A stretch of 54,230 nt of DNA from a virus (IMGVR_UViG_3300023179_000138:1-54230), one strand, 5' to 3'; shown: positions 1 to 10,224, counted from the first letter of the stretch. Program-made: numbers and translations. The notes: a model not told the origin generated them from the sequence alone.

Positions 1-368
1 CCAGTATTAGTATTGGTATTAGTGTTGGTACCCGTATTAGGGTCTGTGGTAACAGTCTCGCCGGTATTAGTATTAGTAGTGGTTGTTTGACCTGTATTGG
101 TATTTGTGGTGGTCGTTTCGCCAGTATTGGTATTGGTGTTTGTGCTGTTACCGGTATTTAGATCAGTAGTAACAGTATTACCAGTATTGGCGTCTGTGGT
201 GGTGGTTACGCCAGTATTTGGGTTGGTGGTCGTGCTTGTATCAGTTGTGGTAGTTCCGCCAGTAGTGGTAGTTCCACCAGTGGTTGTGGTGCCCCCAGTT
301 GTGGTTCCACCCGTGGTTGTAGTGGTCCCGCCGGTCGTTGTGGTGCCGCCAGTAGTTGTAGTGGTAAC
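1..368 (-). repeat. Thr/Gly and Asn/Thr low-complexity repeat tract (left part)
   Basis: Positions 238-368 encode about seven tandem TTTTGG-like hexapeptides on the minus strand. Positions 1-237 encode Asn-Thr repeats of the form NTNTNTG(E/Q)TTTT. The tract is in frame with the giant gene and continues the tract at the right end of the window. On the plus strand the same DNA gives a meaningless Val/Pro-rich open frame. Confidence 0.9.
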
Positions 369-3300
369 GGGCACCAGAGTGTTAGACACCCTAGCTGCAT
401 TGGCTTGATCAAATCCAATTCTGCGCAGCTGATCTTGCACCAATCGGTTGGTCGCGCTTGCATCGACGGTTCCAGTCGCGCCCGGAGTCGCGCCCCTGAA
501 AACGGTATCAATTAGATCCGCACGTTGCTGCGGGGTGATATTTGTTGAACCAAGATTGGCATCAACGTCCGCACCAATAGCATTTTTGGCGTACTCGGTT
601 GCAATTGCATCGGCGGTACTCGGGCTGTAGTTATAGGTCTCAACAAGCTGGTTGGCAAATCGCTGCTTTGCTTGGCCAACACCCAACCCGGTCTTAGCCG
701 CATCCCGAACTTGGGCAGCAGCCTGTTCCGTATCTACACTACGCACCCCAGCGTTTTGCAGGATGTCTGTGACATTAGCGCCAAGGCTAATAGATCCGCC
801 AGTGCCACCACCAACGATTGCGCCGTAGGTTGCGTTGGCTGTGATGTCCTTCCAGTTGATCGGCTTGTCAGAGTTAAGGGCCTGCACCAAGAAAGATATG
901 CCGCCTTCTTCAAGGCCCTCGCTGGTAGCCTCCAACGCTCCAACCTTGCCAGTCACCCAGCCACGAGCCAGCAGCTCTTTTGCAAGATTGTCTTTAACTT
1001 GGTTCTGGACTGTTCCCATCTCGGGCGCCAGCACAGACTTGGTCAATGCCTTACCCGCCGGAGTAGTGCTAATAAACCCGGTAACGCCGCCAGCAATCAA
1101 ACCAGACTTGACAGCGGTGTCGCGGGCCATCGCGTCGGCTTGATCTGCCGTTAGCTCACCGCTGTTAACTTTTGCCTGAAGAGCCTGCCGCGCTTGAGTA
1201 AATTCGCTGTTGTACTGCGAGCCCATTGACTCGCCAATCTCCATAACAGCATCAACGGTAATGCCAAGCTTCGAGGCAATCTGCGGCGCAAACTTCAACA
1301 GCTCGGCGCCTTTCATAAATGCACCGCCTACAAAGAGTTGCGGAATCTCTTGAAGGATTTCAGACGCAACATTGAAAGCAGTGAACTTTGGATGGTCAAC
1401 AGCAAACTGACCAATGTAGGCAGCCACATCCGCCGGGGAGCCAGAGTCTTTTATAGCCTTCAAACCTTCGTAAAACTGCTTTGTCTCTGCATCAATTTCC
1501 CACGGCCTTGCATCGGCAGCGGCGGCACTGAGACTGTCAGCTTTCTTTGCCAGCCAACTGTTGTTATCAATGAGGCCAAACATCTTGGCAACACCGCTGG
1601 CATTGCCAACAAAGTTAGACAAGGCGTCCATGCCAACACCAAAAACAGCATCTCCAATAGAGGTTGGCGTGCCATCAGATTTGAACAACAATTTAGGATC
1701 AATGCCTGCCTCACCAGCAATATCAACCGCTAGCCAGCGGGGATCCCAAGCCCTTGTTGCCAAATCACCGGGCACAGCCTCCCCGGCATCTTCATATAAT
1801 TTGCGAGCGCGGTTTAGTGTTGCTACCAAATCTTCTGGACCCAGAGCCGTTCCGCCGCCTAAAAGCTCATTAGCAATAGCAGTTGCATTTGGCTTAACTC
1901 GACTCAACCCGCTATCAAGACGGACAAACTCACCGTTGTCGTAGATGTACTTAACGCCAGTTGAGGAGTCCGTGATGATGTCCGACGGGGCAAAGTAGGT
2001 GGTCTTCCCTCCACCGTAAGAGTCGTCAAACGATGTGGTCTTTCCAATGACGCCACCGACCCCGGTGTCGTAGTAAGTTGTGCCCGGGGTAGCGGTAGAG
2101 GTGCTGGTCTTTGAGGCAAAATCCAGCCCAGTCATCTGCTTGATTTCGCCGCCGACGTACTTGAGACCAGACCTTACAAGAGCGCCGCCGAAGGCAGCTA
2201 TAGGGTCTTGACCATTCCGAATAGCGTCTTGCGCGGCCTTGATTCCATCATCCACAGCAGCCGTTGTCTTGGCGTCCATAGGCGAACCCGGATCAATCCC
2301 AAGTTGCCTCTTCAGGTTGTCTGGCTTGAGCAGGTTTGATTCTTGAATCCTGTCGCCAACAACCTCAAACCCTGCGGCCAACAGGTTATTGACAAACGCT
2401 TGTTTTGGATCTTGGCCGTTAATTGACGCCATCACAGCATCAGTCGCGGCCTTTTCAAAGACCGACTTGGCTGTGTTACTTAAATTTTTAGGAACGCTAA
2501 GTCCATTGAACGATCCTGTATCAAAACCTTCTTTGCGAAGATTTTCTGGGCTCCACTTATCTACAAGGTCAGACTTGCCTCCGAAGATGGAGCTTTTTGC
2601 CGATGAAAGCCAGCGGTTCAGTTGTCCCTGAGCGCCGGCCGATAGGCCCTCAACAAACGACTGGCTCAGATCTCCAGTGCGCACCAAATTAACTGCAAAG
2701 GTACTTGCGCCACGAACTATGTCGCTGCGAAGGGCATCGCTAGGAAGATTCTTAAACCACTCTTGCTTGCTAAGCTCGCCGGCTATGGTATTGCCAAGAT
2801 ACGATGCCGCCCCGGCGGTTAAACCAGAAGTTGCAGCGCCGCTTAGAATTTGGCCAAGGTCAAACTCGCCGCCCATAACAGCGGTCTTGATGGTGTTAGT
2901 CACCACACTACCAACAGCAGCGTTGATTGCTGTGTTGATGGCAATCTGCGTAGCGGTCATGGTTGCACCGCTGGTTGCCAAGCCGGTAATGGCCCCACCA
3001 ATGCCCGGCGCCAAGATGGCAGCGCCGATACCCAGAATGATGCCGCCTAAGCCGCCTAGGAACCCATCATCTTGCGGCGTGTACGACCAATTGGCCCCAG
3101 CAAAAGAATAAGTGCCGTTGTCATTCTTAATGAAGTAAGCGGTGTGCCCACCGGTGTCTTCCGACTTGGTTTTGGCGGAGAACATCTTGTCGCTGCCAAG
3201 CACCGGGGTCAGTTTGAAGCCAATCTCTTCTGGTGTCAGATCTTTGCGATCAAAGAATCCCCCAACCTTGTTGTACATGGTGGAGGCGACCTTGCCGGCC

Positions 3301-4838
3301 ATCTGCCGTTCCCAGCCGGATAGGGTCTTGTCATTGATGGCATCGCTCAGCTTCGACAGAGAGTTCAAGTCAAAGCCAACAGTCGTGTCACCAGATTTGT
3401 ATCGCTGCGTGAGGTTATATTTTTCGGCAAACTTTAACGCCTGCTCTACGTCCGCATTGACCTTCTGACCAGCCTCGTAATACGGGCTGTCCTTTGGGAT
3501 AGATGTGACGTTAGAGTAAATCTGCCCCGACGGAGCCGAAGGTGGGGTATAGCCATCAGCAATCATCGACTGCCAATTTTTGGCAGTGAATCCCATTTCT
3601 TTTGAATAAGGCAGCTGCTCTAGTTCCTCTGGGGTCAAGGGGCGGCTGTTTGAAAGACGAAGATCTTGATAACCCGCGGCGGCCAATCGAGCCTTCTCGG
3701 TGTTGTACTCCGCTGCGTTTGCTTTCTTCTCACCAGTAACCACAAGACTGATGGTCTTGTTTTGATTCTCTAACAAGTCATCTCTTAGGCCAGAGATTGA
3801 CTTTACGAGCTCTTTGCTCTGAGTCTGCAGTGGCTTTAGTTGATTGTTGAGTTCAGTCAGCTTGGCAGCAACCTCGGGCGTGTAACCGGCAGAGCCCTTC
3901 TTGGGCAATGCATTGATTTGCTCAACAATCGGATCAATTTGTTTTTGCAAATCAGTAGATTGTTTTATTTTGCTTTGATAGTCAGTTTGGCCAGTGATAA
4001 ATTCAATCTGAGTGGTCAAATCACCAAGGGTTGTCTGTTTCTTTGTAATTTCCCCGGGCAACGCCGACAAACGATCCTTCTGCGCTTGAGTTCTTTTGCT
4101 CGACGGAATGGCCTTGATTGAGTTTTGTTCGGCAACAAGGGTGTTTAGTTCGTTTTGGGCGGCAGTTCTTGAGGTGTTGAGCGGATTGATGTCCGCCACA
4201 TTGCTCAGGAAGTCTTCTTGCAGTTGAGTTGTGAGCAGCTTTAGCTCAGAAGCTTGAGCTTGGCTAAGCGTTGAAAGGTCAGTTTTTTCAACCTTTGAAA
4301 TGGCACTATTTACGTCAGCTTGCTGTTTGAGCAAGGTTCCAAGGGTGCCGGTGTATGTGGTGCTGGGTCCTATAGACACACCACCAATTGTTTGTGATCC
4401 AGTGGCAGACCCGCCAATTGCGTCAATTTGTTTTTGCAGCGCGGCTTCTTGAGCTATTTGCGCTTTTGTGCCGGTGTAGCCTAAACCACCATAAATACTT
4501 ACAGACTTTTTCATCTGCTTATGAAGCGCAGTAAGTTGGCTTTGCAACGAGGTTTTTTGCGCGTTTTGTGCGTCTATCTGTGACTGCAGATAATCGTTAA
4601 CGGCGCCGTACTGGTTGGCCGAATATCCACTCGGGTAGTAGATTTTTCCATTGTCATTGATTGGCTTCTTAAGCGAATTAGCCAAATCTTGAGCTTTGCC
4701 TTTTGGCGAATTGGCGTCAGTTCGCGCTTGCGTCAAAGTGACAAGGGGCGGAGGAGTGGGCGCGGCAGCTATGCTGGCCGGAGTGGCCGGATTAGCAGTT
4801 AAATCAGGCAATGCAGAAGAGTTGGGGTACGTAGCCAT
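1..4838 (-). CDS. Giant virion/ejection-type protein, N-terminal ~1612 residues (runs off window)
   Basis: An open frame runs leftward from an ATG at 4838, which shares one base with the stop of the upstream gene (TGATG). It has no stop before position 1. The first ~400 residues are rich in K, Q, A and L and look like coiled coil. Glycine/alanine-rich hydrophobic segments lie near residues 590-670 and in the last third (plus positions ~790-1110), as in membrane-active ejected proteins. The chain then enters a TTTTGG-type repeat (238-368) and an Asn/Thr repeat that reaches the window edge. The same repeat, strand and frame resume at 54230, so I infer one gene continuing to 52692, more than 2100 residues in all. 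No catalytic motif or known family was recognised. It lies between the nozzle genes and the ejection-protein genes, which suggests a virion or ejected protein. Confidence 0.85.
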   Translation of the reverse strand, partial: MATYPNSSALPDLTANPATPASIAAAPTPPPLVTLTQARTDANSPKGKAQDLANSLKKPINDNGKIYYPSGYSANQYGAVNDYLQSQIDAQNAQKTSLQSQLTALHKQMKKSVSIYGGLGYTGTKAQIAQEAALQKQIDAIGGSATGSQTIGGVSIGPSTTYTGTLGTLLKQQADVNSAISKVEKTDLSTLSQAQASELKLLTTQLQEDFLSNVADINPLNTSRTAAQNELNTLVAEQNSIKAIPSSKRTQAQKDRLSALPGEITKKQTTLGDLTTQIEFITGQTDYQSKIKQSTDLQKQIDPIVEQINALPKKGSAGYTPEVAAKLTELNNQLKPLQTQSKELVKSISGLRDDLLENQNKTISLVVTGEKKANAAEYNTEKARLAAAGYQDLRLSNSRPLTPEELEQLPYSKEMGFTAKNWQSMIADGYTPPSAPSGQIYSNVTSIPKDSPYYEAGQKVNADVEQALKFAEKYNLTQRYKSGDTTVGFDLNSLSKLSDAINDKTLSGWERQMAGKVASTMYNKVGGFFDRKDLTPEEIGFKLTPVLGSDKMFSAKTKSEDTGGHTAYFIKNDNGTYSFAGANWSYTPQDDGFLGGLGGIILGIGAAILAPGIGGAITGLATSGATMTATQIAINTAINAAVGSVVTNTIKTAVMGGEFDLGQILSGAATSGLTAGAASYLGNTIAGELSKQEWFKNLPSDALRSDIVRGASTFAVNLVRTGDLSQSFVEGLSAGAQGQLNRWLSSAKSSIFGGKSDLVDKWSPENLRKEGFDTGSFNGLSVPKNLSNTAKSVFEKAATDAVMASINGQDPKQAFVNNLLAAGFEVVGDRIQESNLLKPDNLKRQLGIDPGSPMDAKTTAAVDDGIKAAQDAIRNGQDPIAAFGGALVRSGLKYVGGEIKQMTGLDFASKTSTSTATPGTTYYDTGVGGVIGKTTSFDDSYGGGKTTYFAPSDIITDSSTGVKYIYDNGEFVRLDSGLSRVKPNATAIANELLGGGTALGPEDLVATLNRARKLYEDAGEAVPGDLATRAWDPRWLAVDIAGEAGIDPKLLFKSDGTPTSIGDAVFGVGMDALSNFVGNASGVAKMFGLIDNNSWLAKKADSLSAAAADARPWEIDAETKQFYEGLKAIKDSGSPADVAAYIGQFAVDHPKFTAFNVASEILQEIPQLFVGGAFMKGAELLKFAPQIASKLGITVDAVMEIGESMGSQYNSEFTQARQALQAKVNSGELTADQADAMARDTAVKSGLIAGGVTGFISTTPAGKALTKSVLAPEMGTVQNQVKDNLAKELLARGWVTGKVGALEATSEGLEEGGISFLVQALNSDKPINWKDITANATYGAIVGGGTGGSISLGANVTDILQNAGVRSVDTEQAAAQVRDAAKTGLGVGQAKQRFANQLVETYNYSPSTADAIATEYAKNAIGADVDANLGSTNITPQQRADLIDTVFRGATPGATGTVDASATNRLVQDQLRRIGFDQANAARVSNTLVPVTTTTTGGTTTTGGTTTTTGGTTTGGTTTTGGTTTTGGTTTTDTSTTTNPNTGVTTTTDANTGNTVTTDLNTGNSTNTNTNTGETTTTNTNTGQTTTTNTNTGETVTTDPNTGTNTNTNTNT

Positions 4839-5104
4839 CAGTTCACCTGCGGATTCATTGCGCCAAGAAGGGCGGTCGCCCAGTCTTCCCACTTCTCATA
4901 CTGTGCGGGGTTTGGGACAGCTTCATTGGTGAAGATGTCGATAGCCAGAAGGCCCTGCCCCCAGAGCTTCCAATCGGTTTGGTTGTTGGGGATCTCTAGC
5001 TGTTGAGCGGCGTACTGCTCACCCATAAGGCATGCCCACGACTCGAAGGTGTGGTAGCGAGGATCATAGACAAGCTGCTGTACGGTATTAGTAACCACGC
5101 ACAT
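4838..5104 (-). CDS. Conserved-looking small phage protein, 88 aa
   Basis: This ORF overlaps the end of the nozzle gene by 17 bases and its stop shares a base with the start of the giant gene, so it sits in a tightly coupled chain of late genes. The product is soluble-looking, acidic and rich in Trp, Tyr and Gln (for example WKLWGQGLLAID), with no membrane segment. I cannot assign a function. Its place between the nozzle and the giant protein suggests a minor virion component or assembly factor. Confidence 0.75.
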   Translation of the reverse strand: MCVVTNTVQQLVYDPRYHTFESWACLMGEQYAAQQLEIPNNQTDWKLWGQGLLAIDIFTNEAVPNPAQYEKWEDWATALLGAMNPQVN

Positions 5105-8100
5105 CTCCCAAATCTGCGCTGATGATGATGCGGCCTAGCTGGTAGTCGCCACCTTGTGAGTTTGAGATAAATCTCAATCGCAGCTCTCGGCGCTGCTCAC
5201 GCATGTCAATTTTATGCGTGTCCGGCAGGAAGGTATACGGATCCGATTCGTAGTCGTCTGCCTGAGCGTATGGGCGCCCGGTGACAATTAGATCCATCGG
5301 CCCGCTCTGCAAGAAGTCGGGTTCTACACGCTCGACTCGCAACCAGTTATTGTCGGCGACCTGAGAGGGTTGCGCGGGACCGCCAGACACCCAGCCGAGG
5401 TCATTGGTCTCGAAGTAGGACTCAATAGCCAAAGCCTGATTGCCTTTGACGGCATCGGTGCCAATCTCATGTTGATACAAAGACACAAACGTCTTCACCG
5501 AGGTAAGGGTCATAGTGAAGCTGCTGCCGGCGGGCAGGCTGGCAGACAGTACATCTCCAACAACATAGTCAACGCCGTAGCCGGTGATGGTTACTGAAGT
5601 CACGGCTCCACCGCTTACCACAATTGTGGCAGTTGCCCCGGTGCCAGAGCCTCCGGTTAGGGCTTTGTTCAGATAGGTGCCATTGGTGTATCCAGACCCC
5701 GCGGTAAAGGTGAACAGATCCAGCCCACCCGTAGCGTTCGGCGTCCAGTCTGCATTGATTGGGTAGTGGAAGATTTGCGAGAAGTAGCCATCAGATCTGC
5801 GGGCGCCTAAAGCCTGCCCAGCGTCATACCAGCAGTTCTCGCGGATGTTGTAGATGACAGCGTCCGTACACTCGGTGGCGTCGCCTCGAGGGTAGAACCA
5901 CCAAATCTCGCCAAACCGCGGAACCTTGGTTGCCCACACCTTCTGACGCTGGGCGTAGTTCAGGTTGTCAAAGAAGTAGTTCTGGTTAAACGAGTTTGGG
6001 ATTTCTTTGACGGCGCCGTTGTATAGCAAAAATCTATCAACACCGCACCAGTAATAGATTCCGTCATACTCAATCACAGACTGTGAGGACATGATTGAGG
6101 ACTGGCTAGAGATGATGTCATAACGCCAGTACTGGGTTGGGGTTCCTACGCCACCCACATAGCTCACGCGCACAAGACTGTCGAGGCTCCAGAAGAGCCC
6201 AGATGGCGCATTAGAGCCGCCTCTGACGGGTAGACCTTGCACAATTTTGCCGGTGGCCACGTTGACCTCGTTGGCGTCTGCAGACACCCAGTCATTTATG
6301 TTGGCGCCCCCGCAGTTCTTAATCAGGCCGTCGTTACCGTACACAAACACATACGGATGCAGCGACACAACACCACCAGAGACGGAGATGTTGTTGTTGA
6401 AGGTCAGAGTTGAGGCGCCTGTTGTTGTGGCCGCATTTGACAGGACTACCTGCTGGAACACGCCTAATGTAAAGATGAATCCAGTCGTGCTGGTGACTAC
6501 CGTTGTCACCGCAGACCCACCGGCGGTGGCGGATAGCGTGAACGTGTTTAAGTTGTTTGTGGCAATGATGTAGTAGGTTAATCCGGCCGATAGGCCAATG
6601 CTGTTGTTTACCGTAAACACCAGATCATTCAGCCCCGTTACTACCGTTGTGATTGCCGACCCGCCGCTAGTAGCGGATAAGGTGAACGTGGAAGTCCCAT
6701 TGGTCGCGGTGATGTAATAAGTAGTTCCGCTAGTTACCCCGGAGTACTGTTTTGTTTTGAAGGTCAAACCTGTGGTAGCTCCAAACGTATTCGTAATCGC
6801 CGGGCCATTGGGCAAAACAGATAGGGTAAAACTTGACGTTCCGTTGGTCGTAACGATGTAGTACGTCTGCCCCGAAGACACACCGATGCCAACAGGTCCT
6901 TTGAACACCAATCCACTTATTGACACTACGTTTGTGTTGATTGCTTGACCATTGATGGCATCGCTCAACGTAAACGTCGATGTGCCATTAGTGGCAATGA
7001 TGTAGTACAGAGAATTAGACTGAACACCGCTGATTAAAACAGTCTGAAACGTCAAGCCGGTGGTTGTGCCAGCCGTAGTTGTAATAGCTGTGCCATCTTG
7101 TGTTGCCGACAAAGTAAAGGTTGATGTGCCGTTTGTGGCAATGATGTAATACGTCGCGTTGGTGCTGATGCCGGTCGCCGTACCAGTTAGTGTGCCCGTG
7201 ACATTTATGGCTTGGCCTACATACAACCCGGTTGTGGCAGTGCAGGAGCACTGGCCAGCAGTCCCGGTGACCGCCACAGATGCCAATGTAGCAGCAGCTT
7301 GAGTGCCAGTTACATAAATAGGCTGCCCAACATACAAACCGGTTGTAGCAGTGCACGAAAACTCACCGCTTACGCTAGTGATGGCCACGCTTGATAGGGT
7401 GTTCACATTTATCGTGCCAGACACTGTTACCGGCTGGCCAACAGCCAGACCAGTTGTAGATGTGCACGAGAACGTACCGCTCGATCCCGTAATTGCCACG
7501 CTAGCCAAGGTGGTGTCAGCCACAGACCCAGAAACGACAACGGCTTGGCCGACATACAAACCGGTCGTGGATGTGCATGAGAAAGTGCCGCTAGTGCCTG
7601 TGACAGCAACCGAAGCAAGGTTTTTGCTGCCAAGAGATCCAGCAACTGAAACAGTCTGGCCTACATACAACCCGCTAGTGTTAGAACAAGAGAATGTACC
7701 GCTTGTCCCAGTCACAGCAACAGTGCTCAACGTGGGGCTAATCAAGTTAGTGCTCACAACACTTGTTGAGGCCGGAATGCCAGTTCCTGTAACCGTCTGT
7801 CCAGCACCAATCAACGCATCGGTCTCCGATATGGTGACGTTGACGGTTGAGTTTAGGTAGGCGTTTGAATCGGTGAACACGCCAATCTGGCTTAAAGACG
7901 TGCCAGTCAGAGCCCCACCCAGTACTGGGGTATTTGCATCGCTATCAGTCAACGCAAGGTTCTGCCCCGGGTGAGCCAACAACAGGTTGTCCCCAGATCC
8001 ACTGACATCGGTGAAGGTATCAAACTGCCATAGATTGTTATCGTTAGGCGTAAACCCAGACAGGGTGAGGTTTGACACACCAGAGCCAACGCCATTGGCG

Positions 8101-8351
8101 TCGATTGGAAGCCTCTGCAGCCCGTTGTTATACCCGCTGAATACGTTGGTAAAGCCGTTCTGCGGGTTGACGTACAGTCCGCGAGACGGACCGGCGAGGA
8201 TGTTTGTAATCTCTTGGTATCCGCCCACCTTCCGCGGGCGCCCACGCTGAAACCGCACCCAACGACCATTGGTGTAGAAGTTCTTGTCAAAGAACGTACC
8301 GTCTCGTTGAATGCCGGCAACGCTATCGAGGGCAAAGACCTTTTTGGTCAT
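5088..8351 (-). CDS. Tail nozzle / P22 gp10-like protein with inserted repeat arrays, 1087 aa
   Basis: The N-terminal ~200 residues (including a GRWVRFQRGRPRKVGGYQ segment) and the region from about residue 650 onward (EYDGIYYWCGVDRFLLYNG, then IWWFYPRGDATECTDAVIYN) look like the packaged-DNA stabilisation/tail nozzle proteins of short-tailed phages. Between them lie five copies of a ~33-residue repeat built on TSGTFSC..TTGLYVGQ (about residues 205-385). These are followed by five copies of a ~50-residue repeat built on YYIIATNGTSTFTLSATxxG (about 395-630). The ATG overlaps the stop of the upstream fibre-like gene. The protein should form the distal tail tube that closes the channel after packaging. 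Family assignment is from recalled similarity, not a search. Confidence 0.75.
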   Translation of the reverse strand: MTKKVFALDSVAGIQRDGTFFDKNFYTNGRWVRFQRGRPRKVGGYQEITNILAGPSRGLYVNPQNGFTNVFSGYNNGLQRLPIDANGVGSGVSNLTLSGFTPNDNNLWQFDTFTDVSGSGDNLLLAHPGQNLALTDSDANTPVLGGALTGTSLSQIGVFTDSNAYLNSTVNVTISETDALIGAGQTVTGTGIPASTSVVSTNLISPTLSTVAVTGTSGTFSCSNTSGLYVGQTVSVAGSLGSKNLASVAVTGTSGTFSCTSTTGLYVGQAVVVSGSVADTTLASVAITGSSGTFSCTSTTGLAVGQPVTVSGTINVNTLSSVAITSVSGEFSCTATTGLYVGQPIYVTGTQAAATLASVAVTGTAGQCSCTATTGLYVGQAINVTGTLTGTATGISTNATYYIIATNGTSTFTLSATQDGTAITTTAGTTTGLTFQTVLISGVQSNSLYYIIATNGTSTFTLSDAINGQAINTNVVSISGLVFKGPVGIGVSSGQTYYIVTTNGTSSFTLSVLPNGPAITNTFGATTGLTFKTKQYSGVTSGTTYYITATNGTSTFTLSATSGGSAITTVVTGLNDLVFTVNNSIGLSAGLTYYIIATNNLNTFTLSATAGGSAVTTVVTSTTGFIFTLGVFQQVVLSNAATTTGASTLTFNNNISVSGGVVSLHPYVFVYGNDGLIKNCGGANINDWVSADANEVNVATGKIVQGLPVRGGSNAPSGLFWSLDSLVRVSYVGGVGTPTQYWRYDIISSQSSIMSSQSVIEYDGIYYWCGVDRFLLYNGAVKEIPNSFNQNYFFDNLNYAQRQKVWATKVPRFGEIWWFYPRGDATECTDAVIYNIRENCWYDAGQALGARRSDGYFSQIFHYPINADWTPNATGGLDLFTFTAGSGYTNGTYLNKALTGGSGTGATATIVVSGGAVTSVTITGYGVDYVVGDVLSASLPAGSSFTMTLTSVKTFVSLYQHEIGTDAVKGNQALAIESYFETNDLGWVSGGPAQPSQVADNNWLRVERVEPDFLQSGPMDLIVTGRPYAQADDYESDPYTFLPDTHKIDMREQRRELRLRFISNSQGGDYQLGRIIISADLGDVRGY
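6460..7740 (-). repeat. Two arrays of in-frame tandem repeats inside the nozzle gene
   Basis: The 7195-7740 part encodes five ~33-aa repeats with the core GTFSCTSTTGLYVGQ. The 6460-7190 part encodes five ~50-aa repeats with the core YYIIATNGTSTFTLS. The copies are recognisable at DNA level and keep the reading frame. They are probably small beta-rich surface domains inserted in the nozzle. Confidence 0.85.
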
Positions 8352-9589
8352 CAGAAAGCTCCGCCTTGCACCCCGGATGTGAAAGTTCCGGTTCCGGTAA
8401 CAGTCAAACCTGTCGCGCTAAGAATTGCTCTGTTGGTGCCCAAGATGGATATACCAAACTGCCCAGCACCGGGCCTGTAAACGCCAGTGCTTGATTCACT
8501 AGAGAAGTTCAAAGACGGAGCTGCGGCAGATCCATTTACAAGACTTACCGATGTCGCACCGGCCTGAATGGTGTTGGCATTCAAGAAGTTAACGCCGTCG
8601 CAAATCAACGTAACCTGATTGCCAGCGGGGATAACCACAGATGCCCCGCCAACAGCGCCCGTAGTAATTGTGAGCGTGTACCCATTGGGCGTGGTTTGGT
8701 TTGAAATCACATATAGGTTCACAACCTGCGGATACACGGCGGTCACGTTGCCACTCAGAGATCCTGTGTACTCTTGAATGGTGTTTGAAATTTCCTGCGT
8801 GGTCAGGTTGTAGGTGCCCGATGTCACTGGTTTGACCAGAGCCGTAAACCCAAACAGGTTTGACTGGCCGTAGCCCACGGTTACATAGCTGGAACCAGTG
8901 CAAATCAAAAACGCTGACTCGTTCGGCGAGAAGTTCATAGAACTCACGCCATCAATCAAATCCCCACCCGTGGTTCCAACAGTCACTGTGCCTGTACCGT
9001 TGTTCTTGAATAGGGTGAACCAGTTGTTTCCTGCCGTTGCTGAAGACGGCAAGTACACGGTCCCCGATCCGCTTGACCAGATAACGGTCTGGGCGCGTTG
9101 CGATGTTGCAAAGGTTGCGCCCGAGCTGATACCAGATGTTGGGTGGCTTTGATTTAGCGTCGAACCAGAGGCCACCAAACCCAAACCTGCAAGAGCACTA
9201 GCATCTGGGCTCGAGGTTCCAACCCCGTAAGCAATGATGCCCCACACACCAGCCTCGGTGCTGGTGTTGGTCAGGTAAATGTACTTGGCCTGCCCCGGGG
9301 CAATCGAAACAATCGTTCCGGCAAACCCGTACGTCTTCACCGTGAAGGTGTACGCCCCGCTATTAAGAATCAGGGCATCCTGACCAACAGAGACCTGATT
9401 GCCCGGCGGCATGGCCAGAGACAGACTGCCTGCGCTCGGAGTGACCTCCATGATCCGCGCAGCGAAGTTATCTGTGGCGTTGCCGTTGACTGGCCAATCC
9501 AGCTGAGTGTCCGCGGATAGCGCGATAGCGCGATACGAAACATCAACCGGCTGGATGACGTTCCCCGTAAATGGGCTGTTGTAACTCAT
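8351..9589 (-). CDS. Fibre- or appendage-like structural protein, 412 aa
   Basis: This protein is rich in Gly, Ser, Thr and Val and has no cysteine clusters or membrane segments. Its C-terminal region contains a stretch around AAPSLNFSSESSTGVYRPG, a pattern common in phage tail fibres just before a chaperone or tip domain, and it ends in SGVQGGAF. This ending resembles the GGVSGGTF end of the fibre at 14938-17754. The ATG overlaps the stop of the upstream adaptor (ATGA), and its own stop overlaps the nozzle start. It could be a nozzle-attached fibre or tail-tip protein. The fibre call is inferred from composition and motif. Confidence 0.65.
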   Translation of the reverse strand: MSYNSPFTGNVIQPVDVSYRAIALSADTQLDWPVNGNATDNFAARIMEVTPSAGSLSLAMPPGNQVSVGQDALILNSGAYTFTVKTYGFAGTIVSIAPGQAKYIYLTNTSTEAGVWGIIAYGVGTSSPDASALAGLGLVASGSTLNQSHPTSGISSGATFATSQRAQTVIWSSGSGTVYLPSSATAGNNWFTLFKNNGTGTVTVGTTGGDLIDGVSSMNFSPNESAFLICTGSSYVTVGYGQSNLFGFTALVKPVTSGTYNLTTQEISNTIQEYTGSLSGNVTAVYPQVVNLYVISNQTTPNGYTLTITTGAVGGASVVIPAGNQVTLICDGVNFLNANTIQAGATSVSLVNGSAAAPSLNFSSESSTGVYRPGAGQFGISILGTNRAILSATGLTVTGTGTFTSGVQGGAF

Positions 9590-10224
9590 GATGCATCCCT
9601 CACAATGGCTTGACGATCCCCGATACGGGCTACGTTCTCAAGCTTGAGCATTTCAATGGCTTGTTGATACATGGCCTGCCACAACTGCACCCGCTCGTCG
9701 TTCTTCAGGAACGGCATAGCTTGAAGGAGCGATCCGTAGAGCATGGCCTGTGGTGCATACTCGGTGAACCAGTTGGTCTGGTTGGCAGAACTCAACGGCG
9801 GCACTCGCTGGTAGTACAGAACCTCAAAGGTGTAGTTGGTGTCCGGGGTCGGCGCTACCAGCCAGTGGGTGTAGTCGTAGTCGCTGTAGTACAGCGGGGT
9901 ATCAGTCTGCGTAGGATCCGGCCAGTACTCTCGAAGGTACTCGTAGTCACGCAGCAGAACAGGCTGGCGCTTGCCATCCACGGTGATGTTCATAGAGACG
10001 GTCTTGCGCCACCGGGCGGGTTTATCCAGAACATCCTCATTGGCAACCATGTTGCTCTGGACGACATTCAGGTTGCCCAGAAACTTCAGATCCGCGGCGA
10101 TGATCTGTTCCGCCAGCATGATGAATTGCGGAATCTTCTCCAGCGTGGCCGTGTCGGTACGCTCGAGGTAAGTCGAGATGTCATTGACCAGCGAGTCGTA
10201 AGTTTGCACAGCCGCTGCAGTCAT
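9586..10224 (-). CDS. Head-tail adaptor-like protein (SU10-type adaptor), 212 aa
   Basis: The N-terminal half is helical, with the pattern YDSLVNDISTYLERTD..IPQFIMLAEQII seen in phage adaptor proteins that bind beneath the portal. The C-terminal half has a conserved-looking VLYYQRVPPLS segment. I chose the ATG at 10224, with AGGAG six bases upstream. A GTG three bases earlier is also possible. It precedes a fibre-like gene and the nozzle gene, consistent with a role in connecting portal and nozzle. The family is assigned from recalled pattern similarity. Confidence 0.65.
   Translation of the reverse strand: MTAAAVQTYDSLVNDISTYLERTDTATLEKIPQFIMLAEQIIAADLKFLGNLNVVQSNMVANEDVLDKPARWRKTVSMNITVDGKRQPVLLRDYEYLREYWPDPTQTDTPLYYSDYDYTHWLVAPTPDTNYTFEVLYYQRVPPLSSANQTNWFTEYAPQAMLYGSLLQAMPFLKNDERVQLWQAMYQQAIEMLKLENVARIGDRQAIVRDAS

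Noticed and set aside
97-408. 103-codon plus-strand Val/Pro-rich frame
   Set aside because: It is the antisense shadow of the Thr/Gly repeat of the giant gene.
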